NCBI GenBank assembly: GCA_932182025.1
Contig: CAKNXK010000002.1
Coordinates: 1-47,310, forward strand
Reading direction: 5' to 3'
DNA: 47,310 nucleotides
From: an uncultured Candidatus Melainabacteria bacterium
GTDB taxonomy: Bacteria > Cyanobacteriota > Vampirovibrionia > Gastranaerophilales > Gastranaerophilaceae
Shown: one piece after another, positions 47,036 to 47,310 of the stretch
Layout: each line of letters begins with the position of its first letter
Position numbering within the stretch: position 1 is the first letter of the stretch
Position numbers and translations under genes: made by a program
Notes under the pieces: model-generated
Seen by the model: only the letters and a program-made list of their open reading frames with translations
What the model was told of the DNA's origin: nothing
The model's database searches: none

Positions 47036-47310
47036 CTTTTATTAGCATACTCCTACCATTTTTATTTATTGTATATAATGTTATGAAATGAAATATAATT
47101 GTTGCTAAAGTTGCACAAAAACACCAAATTATAGCAAACCAAAATAAGATAGGTTTTAAATTAAAAGATAGATTTAAACTTATTTGTAAGTTGTTTATCA
47201 AAAAACAAATAAATTTAATCGTAATTATATAAAAAATGGTAGCTATTAGTATAGATAAAAAATCTAATATAAATAATTCAAAAAAATCTTTTTTATTCTT
47301 TTTTATGATA
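47025..47310 (-). CDS. C-terminal part of a membrane protein (cut by window end)
   Basis: An open frame enters from the right edge and ends at 47025. The visible 94 residues contain two membrane segments (FLSILIATIFYIITIKFICF and ILFWFAIIWCFCATLATIIF) and end RSMLIKDDE. The stop lies inside the start of the 847-residue gene (GATGATGAATAA), so the two are coupled. The family is unknown. Confidence 0.6.
   Translation of the reverse strand, partial: IIKKNKKDFFELFILDFLSILIATIFYIITIKFICFLINNLQISLNLSFNLKPILFWFAIIWCFCATLATIIFHFITLYTINKNGRSMLIKDDE

Larger units (their letters stand above)
39910..47310. mobile_element. Integrated element (left part), inserted at tRNA-His
   Basis: From the 3' end of tRNA-His to the window end the genes are a serine recombinase, small ORFs, MerR-like and XRE regulators, and membrane proteins of unknown function. 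Base composition is clearly more A+T rich than in the housekeeping part. No housekeeping gene is seen. The right end is outside the window, so the element type (ICE, phage-like or genomic island) cannot be decided. No conjugation, capsid or replication gene is visible in this part. Confidence 0.75.

Overview
The window looks like a chromosome segment from a gut-type, non-photosynthetic relative of the Cyanobacteria (Melainabacteria / Vampirovibrionia, probably Gastranaerophilales). The best evidence is the response regulator at 5431-6219, which closely resembles cyanobacterial RpaB/Ycf27. Low G+C, a lipid A pathway (lpxB, lpxI), a flagellin, a fermentative adhE and GH57/GH13 alpha-glucan enzymes fit that lineage. 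The placement is inferred from remembered family sequences, not from a search.

Layout. 144-4318: GT8 glycosyltransferase, radical SAM/SPASM-like protein, GH57 branching enzyme and a small membrane protein. 4347-5095: rplU-rpmA on the minus strand. 5431-7367: RpaB-like regulator, a secreted HtrA-like protease without a PDZ domain, and glyoxalase I. 7364-9380 (minus): a tightly overlapping punA-rqcP-VTT membrane protein-yjbQ operon. 9503-10480: coiled-coil hypothetical. 10477-15522 (minus): murC-murB-ddl-ftsQ-hemW, nearly all overlapping. 15704-18835: small membrane protein, then tyrS-cysK-cysE. 18924-21862: adhE and tRNA-Val(GAC). 22070-22918: a short flagellin. 23233-26445: PfkB kinase, an Fe-S PD-(D/E)XK nuclease, tatD and tlyA. 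26433-31750: lineage-type hypotheticals around dgt, lipM and a YczE-like membrane protein. 32128-34556: gap and der. 34557-39672 (minus): L,D-transpeptidase, trpS with an Fe-S cysteine signature, a secreted GH13 enzyme with an EF-hand-like insert, lpxB and lpxI.

At 39833 a tRNA-His(GTG) marks the left edge of an integrated element that runs off the right end. It holds a large serine recombinase whose reading frame continues antisense through the tRNA, a 54-residue ORF overlapping the recombinase start, a MerR-like regulator split by a one-base frameshift, membrane proteins, an XRE regulator and a large uncharacterised 847-residue membrane protein coupled to another membrane gene cut by the window end. 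The element is visibly more A+T rich than the rest.

Several recurrent signals are not explained by gene calls. (1) RpaB-type HLR1 direct repeats lie upstream of carbohydrate genes. (2) Three promoters have an extended -10 fused directly to the T-tract of the preceding terminator. (3) Several start codons lie 6-7 bases after a -10 box with no Shine-Dalgarno, suggesting leaderless mRNAs. (4) Some terminators encode the last residues of the gene in their 5' arm and carry the stop codon in the loop. (5) Two matching palindromes lie between a hypothetical operon and gap. No CRISPR array, rRNA or insertion sequence was seen.
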